A DNA stretch of 64,000 nucleotides from an uncultured Isosphaeraceae bacterium (GTDB taxonomy: Bacteria; Planctomycetota; Planctomycetia; Isosphaerales; Isosphaeraceae): contig CAMFLR010000005.1 in NCBI GenBank assembly GCA_945957605.1, positions 124,001 through 188,000 on the forward strand, in the 5' to 3' direction. The translations under genes and the position numbers were made by a program. The notes under the pieces were generated by a model that was given only the letters and a program-made list of their open reading frames with translations, was not told where the DNA came from and did not search any database. This document shows, one piece after another, positions 1-8,766 of the stretch; the first letter of the stretch is position 1; every line of letters begins with the position of its first letter.

Positions 1-53
1 CGAACCGACCCGGGATCGTAAGCCATTTTGAACTGTGTTGTGAGGGCGGGCAA

Positions 54-332
54 ATGAGCTTTATTCACTACATGCTCGTTGGCCACTTCGACTTCCGCAC
101 ATATCGCCCACTTGGGCGTGTGCCACTGCGCCCGATCGATTTTGTAAGGGCTCGGCGCATGCTCGGAGAAGTTGGAGAACTGGTCGGCGAAGACGAATAC
201 ATTGTCGGAGGCGAGCGAGTCTACCTTGCTGACGGCTACTGCTACGTCAACGGCTATTGCCGAAGCCCGGAGCAGTTCTGCAGCACTGGCAAGAACTCGG
301 AGGAGTTTGCGCGCGCTCTCGCCGAAGTTTGA
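54..332 (+). CDS. Hypothetical protein, possible 5' part of a frameshifted gene
   Basis: A 92-residue open frame starts at an ATG preceded by a purine-rich GAGGGCGGG. No domain is recognised. The middle is rich in acidic, Tyr and Cys residues (YLADGYCYVNGYC), which looks like genuine protein. It ends with a TGA at 330-332, exactly where the overlapping +1 frame starts to look protein-like (FEGCLVIEGGG). I infer either a small gene or, more likely, the N-terminal half of one protein whose C-terminal half is the next entry, split by a single-base indel. Confidence 0.45.
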   Translation: MSFIHYMLVGHFDFRTYRPLGRVPLRPIDFVRARRMLGEVGELVGEDEYIVGGERVYLADGYCYVNGYCRSPEQFCSTGKNSEEFARALAEV

Positions 333-924
333 AGGGTGCCTGGTCATTGAGGGTGGCGGCATCGTTTTGTATCCGCCTCACGAAGCGGATACATACTTCG
401 CCCAGTTTCAGCCTCGCGATGGTGAATGCGCGGACTCACTCACGCGTGCCGAGGCCGAAGCACGTATCCTCGGCGACGACCCGACTGTGTTGTCCCACAC
501 TGTTTTGATGGCTGCGGAAAGCGAAGACGACTGGGTCGAAGAGCTTTGCGCCAGCCTGGCCAGTCACCGTGATTTCCACGTGCGCCGAAATGCCCTATTT
601 GCTCTGGGACGACTCGCGCACAAGAAGCGACCTTTGAACCGCGAGTCCATCCAGCCGATCATCGAGCGGGCGATGGTCGATCCGAATTCCTATGTCGCCG
701 GACAGGCCGCGAACGCAGCAATGGTCGTGGAGGGCGATTTGCGATGGGTCATCAACGCCTTCGATAACGGCCAACCCGAACTGGAAGTTACGACCTATTC
801 CAATGGTTGGATAAAGTGTCCCAACTGTGGCTGGCGGTACGCAACCTATGATCCCAGCGCGTTCCGAGAAGGGCGCTGCATGCAATGCCGTCAGAAATTG
901 CGAGTAATCCCGGGCGCAACGTAA
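172..924 (+). CDS. HEAT-repeat protein with C-terminal zinc-ribbon-like tail
   Basis: The open frame has 250 codons. The first ~50 (Ser/Thr/Ala/Arg-rich) look like an out-of-frame shadow of the overlapping upstream gene, so the real protein probably begins near 334-367 or continues from the upstream frame by frameshift. Residues ~120-200 hold paired amphipathic helices typical of HEAT repeats (FHVRRNALFALGRLA; SYVAGQAANAAMVVEGD). The end has CPNCGW and CMQC pairs about 20 residues apart, fitting a four-Cys zinc ribbon. Function unknown; HEAT repeats usually bind protein partners. Confidence 0.5.
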   Translation: MENWSAKTNTLSEASESTLLTATATSTAIAEARSSSAALARTRRSLRALSPKFEGCLVIEGGGIVLYPPHEADTYFAQFQPRDGECADSLTRAEAEARILGDDPTVLSHTVLMAAESEDDWVEELCASLASHRDFHVRRNALFALGRLAHKKRPLNRESIQPIIERAMVDPNSYVAGQAANAAMVVEGDLRWVINAFDNGQPELEVTTYSNGWIKCPNCGWRYATYDPSAFREGRCMQCRQKLRVIPGAT

Positions 925-1037
925 CCGACGAGTTCAGCAAATCAATTCTAACCAACAGCGCACGACGAAACGCGAGCGGTCCGCATCTCGAACCCCTCGC
1001 GTTGTTATCTCGTCTGCAATTAAAACCGGCCCCGAAC

Positions 1038-1358
1038 TCAGATCGGGTACAGGTTCTTCAGTTCGGTGCGGGCCTTGGCCGAGCCTTTTGAGGCCTTGAT
1101 CAGCGGGAAGGTTTGAACCTTGCCGTCGACTTCGAGCGTGATCTTGCCCGAGCGGATGACCGAGGTAGCCACGCGGACGTGCGTCGTGGTGCCGTTCGGC
1201 AGCCAGATATGAATGCGCTGCAGGTTCGGCTGGAAGGTCCGGCGCGAGATACCAGTGCACTTGGTACCAACGCCACCGAGGTACTTGGCCTTACCACGCG
1301 TGGTGACGTGGTTGCCGAACGATGTCTTCTTGCCACTTACTTCGCACTGGCGACCCAT
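1038..1358 (-). CDS. rpmB: 50S ribosomal protein bL28
   Basis: Large-subunit ribosomal protein of 106 residues. The N-terminus MGRQCEVSGKKTSFGNHV and the core RRTFQPNLQRIHIWLPNG are the L28 signature. A glycine-rich segment (residues ~20-37) lies between them, making it longer than the ~78-residue E. coli protein. Only one Cys sits at the N-terminus, so this looks like the zinc-free (C-) type. It lies 100 nt downstream of bL32 on the same strand and may be co-transcribed. The start ATG is unambiguous from the family N-terminus. Confidence 0.95.
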   Translation of the reverse strand: MGRQCEVSGKKTSFGNHVTTRGKAKYLGGVGTKCTGISRRTFQPNLQRIHIWLPNGTTTHVRVATSVIRSGKITLEVDGKVQTFPLIKASKGSAKARTELKNLYPI

Positions 1359-1458
1359 CGGGAGACTCCCTCGTCGTACGTATCTATTCGATGCGGCACG
1401 ATCGACTCAACGCGAGCTTTGCGATAACCTTGCGGTTAGCAAATGCTTGCGGAATCGA

Positions 1459-1659
1459 TCAGACCTTTTCCTTGGCGGTGGGGTTGTGGGGCTTGCTGCG
1501 CTGAACGTTGCCGCATTCTTCGACGAGTTCGCACACCTTGTGGGGCGGGACGGCGAGCTTGCACTGCGGGCAAATGTTGAGGGCGGGCGCGGTCAAGGCG
1601 TCGTGGCTCCTCCGATTACCCTTCGCTGACTTCGACTTACGTCTCTTTGGTACGGCCAC
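1459..1659 (-). CDS. rpmF: 50S ribosomal protein bL32
   Basis: Large-subunit protein of 66 residues starting MAVPKRRKSKSAKGNRRSH, the classic L32 N-terminus. A zinc site is formed by CPQC and a second Cys pair after PPHKV. That second pair is spaced C-x5-C (CELVEEC) rather than the usual C-x2-C, so the second knuckle is enlarged. The basic, Ser-rich tail is typical. Unlike many bacteria, no plsX/fabH neighbours are seen; the next gene downstream is rpmB. Confidence 0.93.
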   Translation of the reverse strand: MAVPKRRKSKSAKGNRRSHDALTAPALNICPQCKLAVPPHKVCELVEECGNVQRSKPHNPTAKEKV

Positions 1660-1772
1660 GACCGACTCTCCCTGGCATTCCGCGCGAAATTGAACTTTGT
1701 CGAAAGAGAATCATTATCCAAAATCGCGATCTGGTGACAAGTCCAACTCAGCGCGAACTGCCAAAGGAAAAC

Positions 1773-2177
1773 TCAGCCGCATGCGGCCGTCATTGCGCCC
1801 GTCCCCCTTTGCGGAACGAGTCGATTGATCCGTGCCAGCAGTTCAGGAAGGTCAACCGGCTTCAAGATGAAGTCGGACGCCCCTGCCCTGCGTGCTTCCG
1901 ATTCAGCCTGGCCCGAGCCATCCGCCGTAATCGCGAGCACCGGCAATTCTGCCGTTTCGGGCCGAGCGCGCAGTTCTGAGATGAGTTCCACGCCATTCAT
2001 CCGCGGCATCATCATATCGGTAAGCACGAGGTTCGGCCGGAAATCAGCCAGACACTCGAGCGCTTCCTGACCGTCGTTCACCTCGTTGACTTCAAAACCC
2101 TGCAGTCGCAGGAGTCGCCCGAAAATCGCCCGGAGGAAGGGAGTATCCTCGACCAGCAGGAGCCGGGTTGTCGCCAT
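1773..2177 (-). CDS. Single-domain response regulator (receiver only)
   Basis: A CheY-like receiver of 134 residues. The acidic pair E10/D11, phospho-acceptor D54 (VLTDMMMPRMNG), T84 and K106 (FILKPVD) are all present, so it should be phosphorylatable. It has no output domain, and no kinase gene is adjacent. I chose the ATG at 2177 because GGTGGGA lies just upstream; an in-frame ATG at 2189 would add four residues. Such stand-alone receivers usually act by protein-protein contact or relay phosphate. The partner kinase cannot be named from here. Confidence 0.88.
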   Translation of the reverse strand: MATTRLLLVEDTPFLRAIFGRLLRLQGFEVNEVNDGQEALECLADFRPNLVLTDMMMPRMNGVELISELRARPETAELPVLAITADGSGQAESEARRAGASDFILKPVDLPELLARINRLVPQRGTGAMTAACG

Positions 2178-2189
2178 TTTTCCCACCAT

Positions 2190-2552
2190 AGCTTACGGTC
2201 CTTATTCCAACCGACCCAACAATCGCCGCCATGCGCGCCATCGAGAGACATTGCCGAATTCATCAGTCTGAGGGTAAAGTCCTCGTCGCTGATCGCAATT
2301 CTCGTCCGCACATATTCTGCAAATCACAGACCACGATCCGGCAAGCCCGAGCAATTTCGGCGCGATTCTGGGTCAATTGTTGACGATGATTCGGAATGTG
2401 GAGTTTATCGCGATTTTTTGCAACATGATTCGCTCTGGCGTCAATTCCGCGCAACGAACGGGCGCGTTCTGGACGAAGAACAATGCGCGAGCGCGCAATT
2501 TGATTCTTGTTTGCCTGGTCGAAACGGGTGCACCGGCGAGGGAGCTGGTCTG
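2190..2552. other. Divergent intergenic region, no gene seen
   Basis: This 363-bp stretch separates a minus-strand receiver gene from a plus-strand esterase, so it should hold both promoters. It is more AT-rich than its flanks around 2370-2430. Open frames here have no recognisable domain or codon pattern. No strong hairpin or operator was recognised. Confidence 0.5.
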
Positions 2553-3467
2553 ATGTCCGACTGGATAAAGTCAGCGCACGTTGTGGGCTGGCTTGGAATC
2601 GTGACGGTCGTCACCTATGTGATCTACACGGAAGCCACGCGGGTGGAACTTCCCAAAGGCGTTGTCGCCTACACCGACGTCGTCTACAAACGCGCGCCTT
2701 GGCGGCAGCAAAAGCTCGACGTTTATGTGCCGGACGCTCGCCAGAACCAGCCGTTGCCAGCGATCGTGGCGATTCACGGCGGAAGCTGGCGCGGCGGAAC
2801 GAAAAACAGCTACGGACGCGAAGTCTCGCGGCTCGTCAATTATGGGTATGTGGTGATTTCGGTCGACTACATCCTCTCAACTCGCAATCACCCCGGCTGG
2901 CCCGAAAATCTCGACGACGTAAAAGACGCCGTGCGCTGGGTGCGCAGGCACGCGAGTGAATACGGTATCGACTCGCGCCGAGTGGTCGCCTACGGCTCGT
3001 CGGCCGGTGGACATCTTGCGACCCTTCTCGGCACCCACGCCCAAGGCAGCGATCCGGAAACCGAGGTGCAGGCGGTCGTCGATCTTTATGGTCCCAGCGA
3101 CCTCGCCGACCTCGTCCGCAACCCACGAGCTCTCGAAGCGCTCGAAATGCTGTTCGGTAAAAAGCCCAACGAAGCTCCCGAGCTCTACCGCGCCGCGTCA
3201 CCACTCTCACACGTTTCATCAACAACTGTGCCGATGCTGCTCATTCACGGCGAAGACGACGACAGCGTGCCCGTCGCGCACTCGACGCGTCTGGGCGAAC
3301 AGCTCGCAGCAGCGGGCGTTCCGTCGCGCGTGATCGTGCTCAAGGGAGCGGGCCACAGCTTCAAACTCGATGGCGAAGGGTTGAACCTGGTGCCGCGGAT
3401 TGTTGGCTTTCTCGACCAGACGCTTGCGCCGGTTGCGAGTGCGCGGGCCGAGGTGAACCGCAAGTAG
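2553..3467 (+). CDS. Alpha/beta hydrolase (BD-FAE/carboxylesterase-like)
   Basis: About 304 residues, starting at the ATG at 2553 with GAGGGAG upstream; an upstream in-frame ATG at 2418 adds 45 unconvincing residues. A hydrophobic stretch at ~8-25 is a signal anchor. The oxyanion motif HGGSW (75-79), nucleophile elbow GSSAGG (Ser150), acid loop HGEDDDSVP and catalytic His in GAGHSF form a complete esterase triad of the HSL/BD-FAE type. It probably hydrolyses esters on small molecules or polysaccharide decorations at the membrane or outside. Substrate unknown. Confidence 0.88.
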   Translation: MSDWIKSAHVVGWLGIVTVVTYVIYTEATRVELPKGVVAYTDVVYKRAPWRQQKLDVYVPDARQNQPLPAIVAIHGGSWRGGTKNSYGREVSRLVNYGYVVISVDYILSTRNHPGWPENLDDVKDAVRWVRRHASEYGIDSRRVVAYGSSAGGHLATLLGTHAQGSDPETEVQAVVDLYGPSDLADLVRNPRALEALEMLFGKKPNEAPELYRAASPLSHVSSTTVPMLLIHGEDDDSVPVAHSTRLGEQLAAAGVPSRVIVLKGAGHSFKLDGEGLNLVPRIVGFLDQTLAPVASARAEVNRK

Positions 3468-3580
3468 TGTTTGTTTTTATGATCGTTAAATATATTGAAT
3501 TATAGGTGGATGGGGCAGAATGCCCGAGTGTCGCCAATCCTACGCGATGCCTCCTAATCGCTTGCAATTAGCGTAACGCG

Positions 3581-4336
3581 TCAACGATCCTTTGCCCGAC
3601 GTCGCTTCCAATCGAGCTTGATACCGATCCGTTCCGCTAGATCGCCGTTCCATTCCGTTTTGAGGCCCTTACTTTCGAGTACTTTCACGACTTCGTGGCC
3701 AATATCAACGTGAGTCTGCTTGTCGTCGAGAACCGAGCCGTAGTTCAGGTAGAGTACTCGTCCATCTGCAGCCGCTTCTGTGTCTTGCTGATGATAGAAT
3801 ACGTATCCGCGAACCTTGCGCCCCGTCTTCTTGGCAGCAGCCATCTCGCCTTCGATTTCCGCAACCCCGCAGGTGCCGCAGTCGGAGAAATTCTGTCGGG
3901 CGATGACTCCAACAATATCAAGCGCGGCGAATGCTTGATCAAGGCGGTCACAGTCGGTCACGGCTGGCCAGGTCGCCTGCTCCTTCCGAAGTTTATCGAA
4001 CGCTTCGTCAACAGTCTTCTGAACAAGTGGTTTCAGCACCGCGGCATCAAGTTCATTTGAGTAAGACTCAATGGCAGACTCGATGATTTCTTCGCGCGAG
4101 TCAAAGCCGGCATTCACGTTGGCGGTGATGTCGCTCGTCAAGTCTTCAATCACCACTTTCTCATCAGTTGTTACTTTCTTTTGCGATTTCTTGCCGCTTG
4201 CACTCCCGAAATCTTGCGTCGGTCCAAGATTCACTGTGATCTTTTTCGGTGTCCCCAGCGCGCGGGGCTTTAAATCGAAGCCATCGCAGGCAGGAAGGCA
4301 GAGCAACCACAAAGCAATGAGACAAAAGCGATTCAT
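3581..4336 (-). CDS. Lipoprotein with DUF6891-like C-terminal domain
   Basis: The N-terminus MNRFCLIALWLLCLPAC ends in a lipobox (LPAC, Cys17), predicting a lipid-anchored exported protein of 251 residues. Residues ~60-130 are Lys/Glu-rich and helical. The C-terminal half carries FSDCGTCGVAEIEGEM, YVFYHQQDTEAAADG and KTEWNGDLAERI, which matches my recollection of DUF6891. Its function is not established. It is the last gene of a minus-strand run starting at hemY. Confidence 0.72.
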   Translation of the reverse strand: MNRFCLIALWLLCLPACDGFDLKPRALGTPKKITVNLGPTQDFGSASGKKSQKKVTTDEKVVIEDLTSDITANVNAGFDSREEIIESAIESYSNELDAAVLKPLVQKTVDEAFDKLRKEQATWPAVTDCDRLDQAFAALDIVGVIARQNFSDCGTCGVAEIEGEMAAAKKTGRKVRGYVFYHQQDTEAAADGRVLYLNYGSVLDDKQTHVDIGHEVVKVLESKGLKTEWNGDLAERIGIKLDWKRRRAKDR

Positions 4337-4387
4337 AAGTGATGTCCTGGGATCAAGGCAGTTTCGCGACGTGGTTCAGAAAGCAAT

Positions 4388-5404
4388 TTATCTCTTATGA
4401 TCATCAAGAAAATCACGCGGAACCTCAAGCGACCAAACCTCACTGCTCAACGGCATCGCATGACCACCCGCAACCCAGATTTTATCCTTGAAAACATAAG
4501 CCGAATGTTCGTGACGCGCTTTCCAGATGACGTTTGACTTCAACTCTGTCCAGGTTCTCCCATCCTTGGAATACCAGACGTCACCCCAGTTCTTTGAAGG
4601 GTTGTTCGACCATCCGCCGAGCACCCACATCCGGTCGCGATAGACGACCGTCGAGAACCAGAGTCGCGGCGACCACGGCGCTTTTTCAACGACCTGTTCC
4701 CAATGGACACCGTCGCTCGAACACCAAACGTCGTCGTGAGCCTCGTAGCTCGGCACGTAATTGCCGCCGCCCAGCACCCAGATTCTGCCGTCGTGCACAA
4801 CCGCGGTGTGATAGGCCCGCGACGACCAAGGAGCGTGCTCGACTTCGCGCTTCCATTGCTTGCCGTCGCTCGACGACCATACGTCGTTCTTCAGACTGTT
4901 TTTGTCGCCAAAATAGTAGTTCTCGGTCCCGCCCAGAATCCAAAGCCGTCCCTTGAACGACACCAGCCCCGAGGCAAGCCGAGGACTCCATTCCGCGTGG
5001 TTGGTGATCCGCTTCCACTGCTTGCCGTCGGATGATGACCAGACTTCATTGCTGGCACCGTGACCTGGTAACCGGCCGTTATACCAGCCGCCCATGAGCC
5101 AAACTTGGTCGTTGAAGACAACCGTCATCGGCAGGTCGCTATGCTTCCACGGAGCCTCGCGGGTTTGCAGGTTCCATGTTTTGCCGTCAGGTGAACTCCA
5201 AACGTCGCGCGGCGGTGCTGCGAACGAGTCGAACCAACCGCCCATCAGCCAGAGCTGATCTTTGTAGACCACTTCGCCGCTGGAGTCGCGCGCTTGCCAG
5301 GCGGCTCGATCAGTCACTTTCATCCAGTCGACAATTCGATCTTCGGCCGAAACGGCTGATGCCCAAAACAGCAGATTGATGAGAATGACAAAACGTCGGC
5401 TCAT
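4388..5404 (-). CDS. Exported kelch-repeat beta-propeller protein
   Basis: About 338 residues, starting at the ATG at 5404 with GGGAG five bases upstream; a GTG at 5410 adds two residues. A signal peptide (MSRRFVILINLLFWASAVSA) precedes roughly six kelch-like repeats, each containing a hydrophobic strand, LWLMGGW or IWVLGGG, and a DVWSSxDGKxW blade end. This is a kelch propeller of the type that reads out binding or measures nothing enzymatically. It follows the DUF4261-like gene by 12 nt and precedes the lipoprotein by 51 nt, so the three are likely one operon. Confidence 0.85.
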   Translation of the reverse strand: MSRRFVILINLLFWASAVSAEDRIVDWMKVTDRAAWQARDSSGEVVYKDQLWLMGGWFDSFAAPPRDVWSSPDGKTWNLQTREAPWKHSDLPMTVVFNDQVWLMGGWYNGRLPGHGASNEVWSSSDGKQWKRITNHAEWSPRLASGLVSFKGRLWILGGTENYYFGDKNSLKNDVWSSSDGKQWKREVEHAPWSSRAYHTAVVHDGRIWVLGGGNYVPSYEAHDDVWCSSDGVHWEQVVEKAPWSPRLWFSTVVYRDRMWVLGGWSNNPSKNWGDVWYSKDGRTWTELKSNVIWKARHEHSAYVFKDKIWVAGGHAMPLSSEVWSLEVPRDFLDDHKR

Positions 5405-5416
5405 GTTCACTCCCGC

Positions 5417-6148
5417 TCAAGCTCGAACCAGCCGCCACATTCCATAGGGATTATTGAACAGCGAATCGCTGCCGTAGTCGACAGGCTCGGTCTGCTCGAT
5501 CCGATAAACCGGCGCAGACGGGGCGATCGCGAACGTCTGGCCGTGCTTGATTGTGGGCGATTCAGTAAACAAGAAATGAGTGAAATCACGAAGCAAATCG
5601 GCCTCGACGCCGGTGCAATCGCGATCGGTGTAGGCGTCGGGATGCCCCAGCACATGCATGCCGCACGAATGAACGGATGATTCGTCGTGGACGTAAATCA
5701 CCAGCGCTTCGTGGGCCTTGAAGAGATAGAGATGCTGTGTGAAATCGAGCCAGCGTTCGGGCGGATGGGCGATGCCGCTGCTTTCGACCTTCACACCAAG
5801 TCCACCGGCTTTCAAAAGAACCGCCGCCGCTTCGATCATCGCGTTCGCTGCTTCGTGCGAGCCACCGCGGCCGACGAGATACACCACCGACTGATGCCCC
5901 GCAATCGCCTGCATCGCTTCGCTGTCGCGCCAGTGCGGTCCGGCGGCCTGGAACGCTCGCTGCATCCGAGCGTCGGCGCCTTCGAACACAACTTCACACT
6001 TGAATTTGGTCGCAATGTTCATGAGCATCGGACCAGCGGCGAGGTAGCCGGCATCCAATGCAGCGATGCTCATCACAAACTCGCGACGGTCTGCCCATGG
6101 CCCAGGAACGCAAAGCACGAGTTGAGGGGGTTCAATCGGCGCGTTCAT
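5417..6148 (-). CDS. DUF4261-like cytoplasmic protein
   Basis: A 243-residue soluble protein, ATG preceded by AAGGAA. It has no signal peptide. Residues ~165-225 (SCGMHVLGHPDA, then a helical stretch and IKHGQTFAIAP) resemble the C-terminal DUF4261 pattern, but I hold this loosely. The N-terminal half is alpha/beta-like. It lies 15 nt downstream of hemY and 12 nt upstream of the kelch gene. Function unknown. Confidence 0.7.
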   Translation of the reverse strand: MNAPIEPPQLVLCVPGPWADRREFVMSIAALDAGYLAAGPMLMNIATKFKCEVVFEGADARMQRAFQAAGPHWRDSEAMQAIAGHQSVVYLVGRGGSHEAANAMIEAAAVLLKAGGLGVKVESSGIAHPPERWLDFTQHLYLFKAHEALVIYVHDESSVHSCGMHVLGHPDAYTDRDCTGVEADLLRDFTHFLFTESPTIKHGQTFAIAPSAPVYRIEQTEPVDYGSDSLFNNPYGMWRLVRA

Positions 6149-6163
6149 GAAATTCCTTGGCGG

Positions 6164-7615
6164 CTAAACGACGGCGGGGACGACGAGTGAAGCTAGCAAA
6201 TCATCCGCAACCGTTTGCGCTGATTTGACGATGTCGGGAATGCCGACACCATCGAACGCATTGCCCGCCAGCACCAGGTTGGGATGGAGTGCCGCGCGGG
6301 TGCGAATTGTGGCGACGCGATCGAGATGGCCAAGCGTGTATTGCGGCATCGCGCGGGGGTGGCGACTCACTCGTGTGAAAATCGGCGGTCCGGTGATGCC
6401 CAGAAGTTGGCTGGCCTCGCTACATGCCAGGGCTTCGATCGCCCCATTGTCGAGGTCGAAAAGCTCGGGCTGCGTCGCGCCGCCGACGAAGATACGGAGG
6501 ATCACCGAATCCTTCGGCGCGCGGCCGGGAAATTTCACCGAGGTGAACGAGATCGCCAGAATCCGCCGGTTTTCGATTGTCGGCACGACAACGCCGAAAC
6601 CGTCGAGCGGGTGCGAAACCTGGTCGCGCTTGTAGGTGGCGATGACGATCGCCGATGACGCATAAGGAATCGAGCGGAGGTGAAGCGCAAGCTCGGGATC
6701 AAGCGCGTCGACCATTCGCGCGGAGGCGTGGGCTTCGGTCGCGAGGATCACGCCAGTTGCTTCGATTGGCGGCCCGTCGAGCGGTTCGACCAGCCAGCCC
6801 CCCGTGTCGCTGCGCGATACTCTGCGCACCGGGCTATTGGTGCGAATCGTCCCGGGCGGCAGCGAGGCCGCAAGGGCGCGGGGGAGCGTCTCCATGCCGT
6901 CGATCAGGCTGGCGAACAGGCCATAGCGCGCACCAGAGGCGGTGCGATCGGCGTTCTTGGTTTTTTTCATCTCGGCGAACGCGCCACGGATCAGGCCGCC
7001 GTATTTCCGCTCCATCTCCACGAATTGCGGCAGCGTCGCCTTCACGCTCAGCTCGTTGGGATCGGCCGTATAAATGCCGCCGACCAGCGGCTGCACCAGG
7101 CGTTCGAGTGCCTCGCGACCCAACCGGCGTTTGACGAACGACGCCAGGCTTTCGTCGGCATCATCGTTGCGGCGCGGGCGAATCAGGTCCATCAGCATCC
7201 GCAGCTTGCCGCGGAATGAGAGAATCGGCGTCGTGATGATCGGCCCCAGCTTTCGGGGGGCCATCAACACGAAACCTTCGGGCACCGGCAAAAGCTTGCC
7301 GTTACGGACGACGAACGAGCGGCGGTTTGTGGCGTCGGGACCGATGAGCTGATCGCCTAACCCAAGTTCCTTGCAAAGGTTAAGTGCGGCTGGCTTGTTG
7401 GTGATAAAGGAGTCGGCGCCGCCTTCGAGGAGAAATCCGTCGACGTGTTCTGTCCAGATGGCCCCGCCGACGCGGTCCTTGGCTTCGAGCAAAACCAGGT
7501 CGACGGGATCGGCGGATTTGGCGGTTTGGGTATGAATTCGGTGCGCTGCGACGAGTCCCGAGAGCCCGCCCCCCACGATGACGATCCGGTTTCGCGAAGT
7601 CGGTCGGTCGGACAC
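6164..7615 (-). CDS. hemY: Protoporphyrinogen oxidase (oxygen-dependent, HemY/PPOX type)
   Basis: FAD enzyme converting protoporphyrinogen IX (or coproporphyrinogen III in coproporphyrin-route bacteria) to the porphyrin in haem synthesis. The dinucleotide fold RIVIVGGGLSGLVAAHRI sits at the N-terminus, followed by the substrate-flavin region GGADSFITNKP and the C-terminal flavin motif LAGNAFDGVGIPD. I chose the GTG at 7615, giving 483 residues, which fits the family; the frame stays open upstream to an ATG at 8074 but that extension overlaps fdhD and is Arg/Ser-rich shadow. First gene of a four-gene minus-strand run. Confidence 0.92.
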   Translation of the reverse strand: MSDRPTSRNRIVIVGGGLSGLVAAHRIHTQTAKSADPVDLVLLEAKDRVGGAIWTEHVDGFLLEGGADSFITNKPAALNLCKELGLGDQLIGPDATNRRSFVVRNGKLLPVPEGFVLMAPRKLGPIITTPILSFRGKLRMLMDLIRPRRNDDADESLASFVKRRLGREALERLVQPLVGGIYTADPNELSVKATLPQFVEMERKYGGLIRGAFAEMKKTKNADRTASGARYGLFASLIDGMETLPRALAASLPPGTIRTNSPVRRVSRSDTGGWLVEPLDGPPIEATGVILATEAHASARMVDALDPELALHLRSIPYASSAIVIATYKRDQVSHPLDGFGVVVPTIENRRILAISFTSVKFPGRAPKDSVILRIFVGGATQPELFDLDNGAIEALACSEASQLLGITGPPIFTRVSRHPRAMPQYTLGHLDRVATIRTRAALHPNLVLAGNAFDGVGIPDIVKSAQTVADDLLASLVVPAVV

Positions 7616-7883
7616 AACGCACGTTCCTATCTGCACGCCACGAATCAATTTGGGACCAAAGCTCCGACGAGATCGTACTCTAAGCCCGCGCGATCGAAAA
7701 GCAAGAGCCACTGCCCGGCACCGAGTCGCTTGCCAAGTGCGGCAACAGGCCGCACAATGCAGGGTAACGGGTTGTGCGATTATATAGAGTTTGGGTGCGC
7801 AGCGACCGAATCGATCGGCCGCGCCCAACGATCGAAATCTCGCTCCACGCCCCGCGTGCGTCCGTGATTCCTCCGAGTTTCCC

Positions 7884-8765
7884 ATGAGTTCCGAAACCCT
7901 CGAACCACCGCCGGAACGCACGTCGCGCGAAGACGTTGCGTCGGTGCGCGTGTTGTCGGTCGCGGGGGAATCAGCTCGGGAACGCCTCGACTGGCTCGCA
8001 GTCGAGGAACCGCTCGAAATCCGCGCGCACGGTCCTGGCGAAACACCGTCTAGTATTGCGGTCACGATGCGCACGCCGGGTCACGACGCCGAACTGGCCG
8101 TCGGTTTTCTCGCGACTGAGGGGTTCATCTCCAGGCCGAGCGACGTCGTTTCGGTTGGACGCGATGAGGGCACGCAGAATTCGCAATCGAACATCGTGGT
8201 GGTCGAATTGAGCCACCCGTTCGATGATGCGCGACTCAAACGAAACTTCTACGCGACATCGAGTTGCGGCATTTGTGGTAAGGCGTCACTCGAGCGAGTC
8301 TCGGTTCAATGCTCGCCTGTACCACGCGGTTTGCAGGTCGATCGCAAAGTCATACTCGATCTGCCGAAACGTCTTCGCGCAGCGCAGGCCGCGTTCGAGC
8401 GCACTGGCGGATTGCATGCGGCCGGGTTGTTCGACGTGCACGCGGACACATTCATCGCCCGCGAGGACATTGGCCGGCACAATGCGGTTGATAAGTTGGT
8501 TGGCCGTTCGCTGCTCGACGGTGCACTGCCTCTGAGTCGGCACATTTTGATGGTTTCCGGCCGCACGAGTTTTGAAGTTCTCCAAAAGGCGGCCGTTGCG
8601 GGTATTTCGATCGTATGTGCCGTATCGGCACCGTCGAGCCTGGCGGTAAGCCTGGCCGACGAGCTGGGAATCACCCTCGTGGGCTTCCTGCGCGGCGACG
8701 GTTTCAACGTCTATACGCACTACGATCGCATCGACACGATCTCCGGTGATCGAGGGGTTGAGTAG
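7884..8765 (+). CDS. fdhD: Formate dehydrogenase accessory sulfurtransferase FdhD
   Basis: About 293 residues. FdhD passes sulfur from a cysteine desulfurase to the molybdenum cofactor of formate-dehydrogenase-type enzymes. The catalytic CGIC motif is at residues 128-131 (SSCGICGKASLE), and the family blocks TPGHDAELAVGFL, REDIGRHNAVDKLVG and SGRTSFEVLQKA are present. The ATG at 7884 was chosen because the preceding ~30 codons are not family-like. Only one base separates its stop from the start of the molybdopterin oxidoreductase, its probable client. Confidence 0.95.
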   Translation: MSSETLEPPPERTSREDVASVRVLSVAGESARERLDWLAVEEPLEIRAHGPGETPSSIAVTMRTPGHDAELAVGFLATEGFISRPSDVVSVGRDEGTQNSQSNIVVVELSHPFDDARLKRNFYATSSCGICGKASLERVSVQCSPVPRGLQVDRKVILDLPKRLRAAQAAFERTGGLHAAGLFDVHADTFIAREDIGRHNAVDKLVGRSLLDGALPLSRHILMVSGRTSFEVLQKAAVAGISIVCAVSAPSSLAVSLADELGITLVGFLRGDGFNVYTHYDRIDTISGDRGVE

Positions 8766-8766
8766 C

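Noticed and set aside
6164-8074. HemY extended to the ATG at 8074
   Set aside because: The extra 153 codons overlap fdhD, are Arg/Ser-rich and precede the Rossmann motif by far more than the family allows.
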